Shown here piece by piece: positions 27,998-28,045 of a DNA stretch of 28,045 nucleotides (positions are counted from its first letter, which is position 1; the number at the start of each line of letters is the position of its first letter). A program made the position numbers and the translations under genes. The notes below the pieces were generated by a model. That model saw nothing but the letters and a program-made list of their open reading frames with translations. It searched no databases and had not been told where the DNA came from. Origin of the DNA: Chara braunii (lineage: Eukaryota; Streptophyta; Charophyceae; Charales; Characeae); contig BFEA01000438.1 of the NCBI GenBank assembly GCA_003427395.1, positions 139,750 through 167,794 of the forward strand. The letters are read 5' to 3'.

Positions 27998-28045
27998 CGA
28001 AATTAAATTTAAACTAAATTAAATTTAAAGTAAATTAAATTTTAC
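27998..28045. repeat. AT-rich (AAATTAAATTTAAA-type) short repeat at window end
   Basis: The word TAAATTAAATTT recurs about three times in 48 bases and is itself nearly palindromic. The array is cut by the window edge. Confidence 0.8.

Overview
This window is repeat-rich nuclear DNA from a eukaryote. There is no operon-like gene packing. Long stretches lack open frames, and the window holds microsatellites, tRNA-derived repeats, small inverted-repeat transposons, a poly(A)-tailed LINE and a decayed Ty3/Gypsy element. A run of N (17767-17891) marks an assembly gap. The L1-type reverse transcriptase with a C-terminal zf-RVT-like zinc finger, U6-like pieces matching the plant/animal U6 core and a plant-like tRNA-Gly(UCC) relic suggest a green-lineage genome. 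A streptophyte alga such as Chara is my best guess, but this is inference from style, not a database match.

Layout. 1-5 kb: a probable host gene on the minus strand, with a first coding exon at 4084-4818 (low-complexity, acidic, nuclear-looking protein), a canonical donor, and a second candidate exon at 317-380. The putative intron between them holds CT/GT microsatellites, a tRNA-Gly-like relic and two tRNA-derived SINE copies. 5.3-6.8 kb: foldback elements, then long GT and AATC microsatellites. 7.1-10.1 kb: a degenerate Ty3/Gypsy pol on the minus strand, with tandem duplications and nested MITEs. 11.8-20.8 kb: almost pure repeat landscape, with at least three MITE families and many local tandem duplications of about 46-380 bp, plus a 63-bp satellite interrupted by the gap. 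21.1-24.4 kb: one 5'-truncated LINE, broken by one single-base frameshift and ending in A20. 24.4-24.7 kb: three U6 snRNA-derived fragments on the minus strand. 24.7-28 kb: further MITE, SINE and tandem repeats, with no recognisable gene.

The strongest point is the MITE population. One family has the terminal repeat ACCACCAGTAC, sits in TTAA and has very different interiors. A second is an almost perfect 110-bp hairpin with decayed relatives across the window. A third is present as two copies of exactly 143 bp in opposite orientation. No transposase for any of them is visible here. I did not find a convincing new multi-gene system. The interest lies in transposon structure, insertion chronology and the U6-derived sequence.
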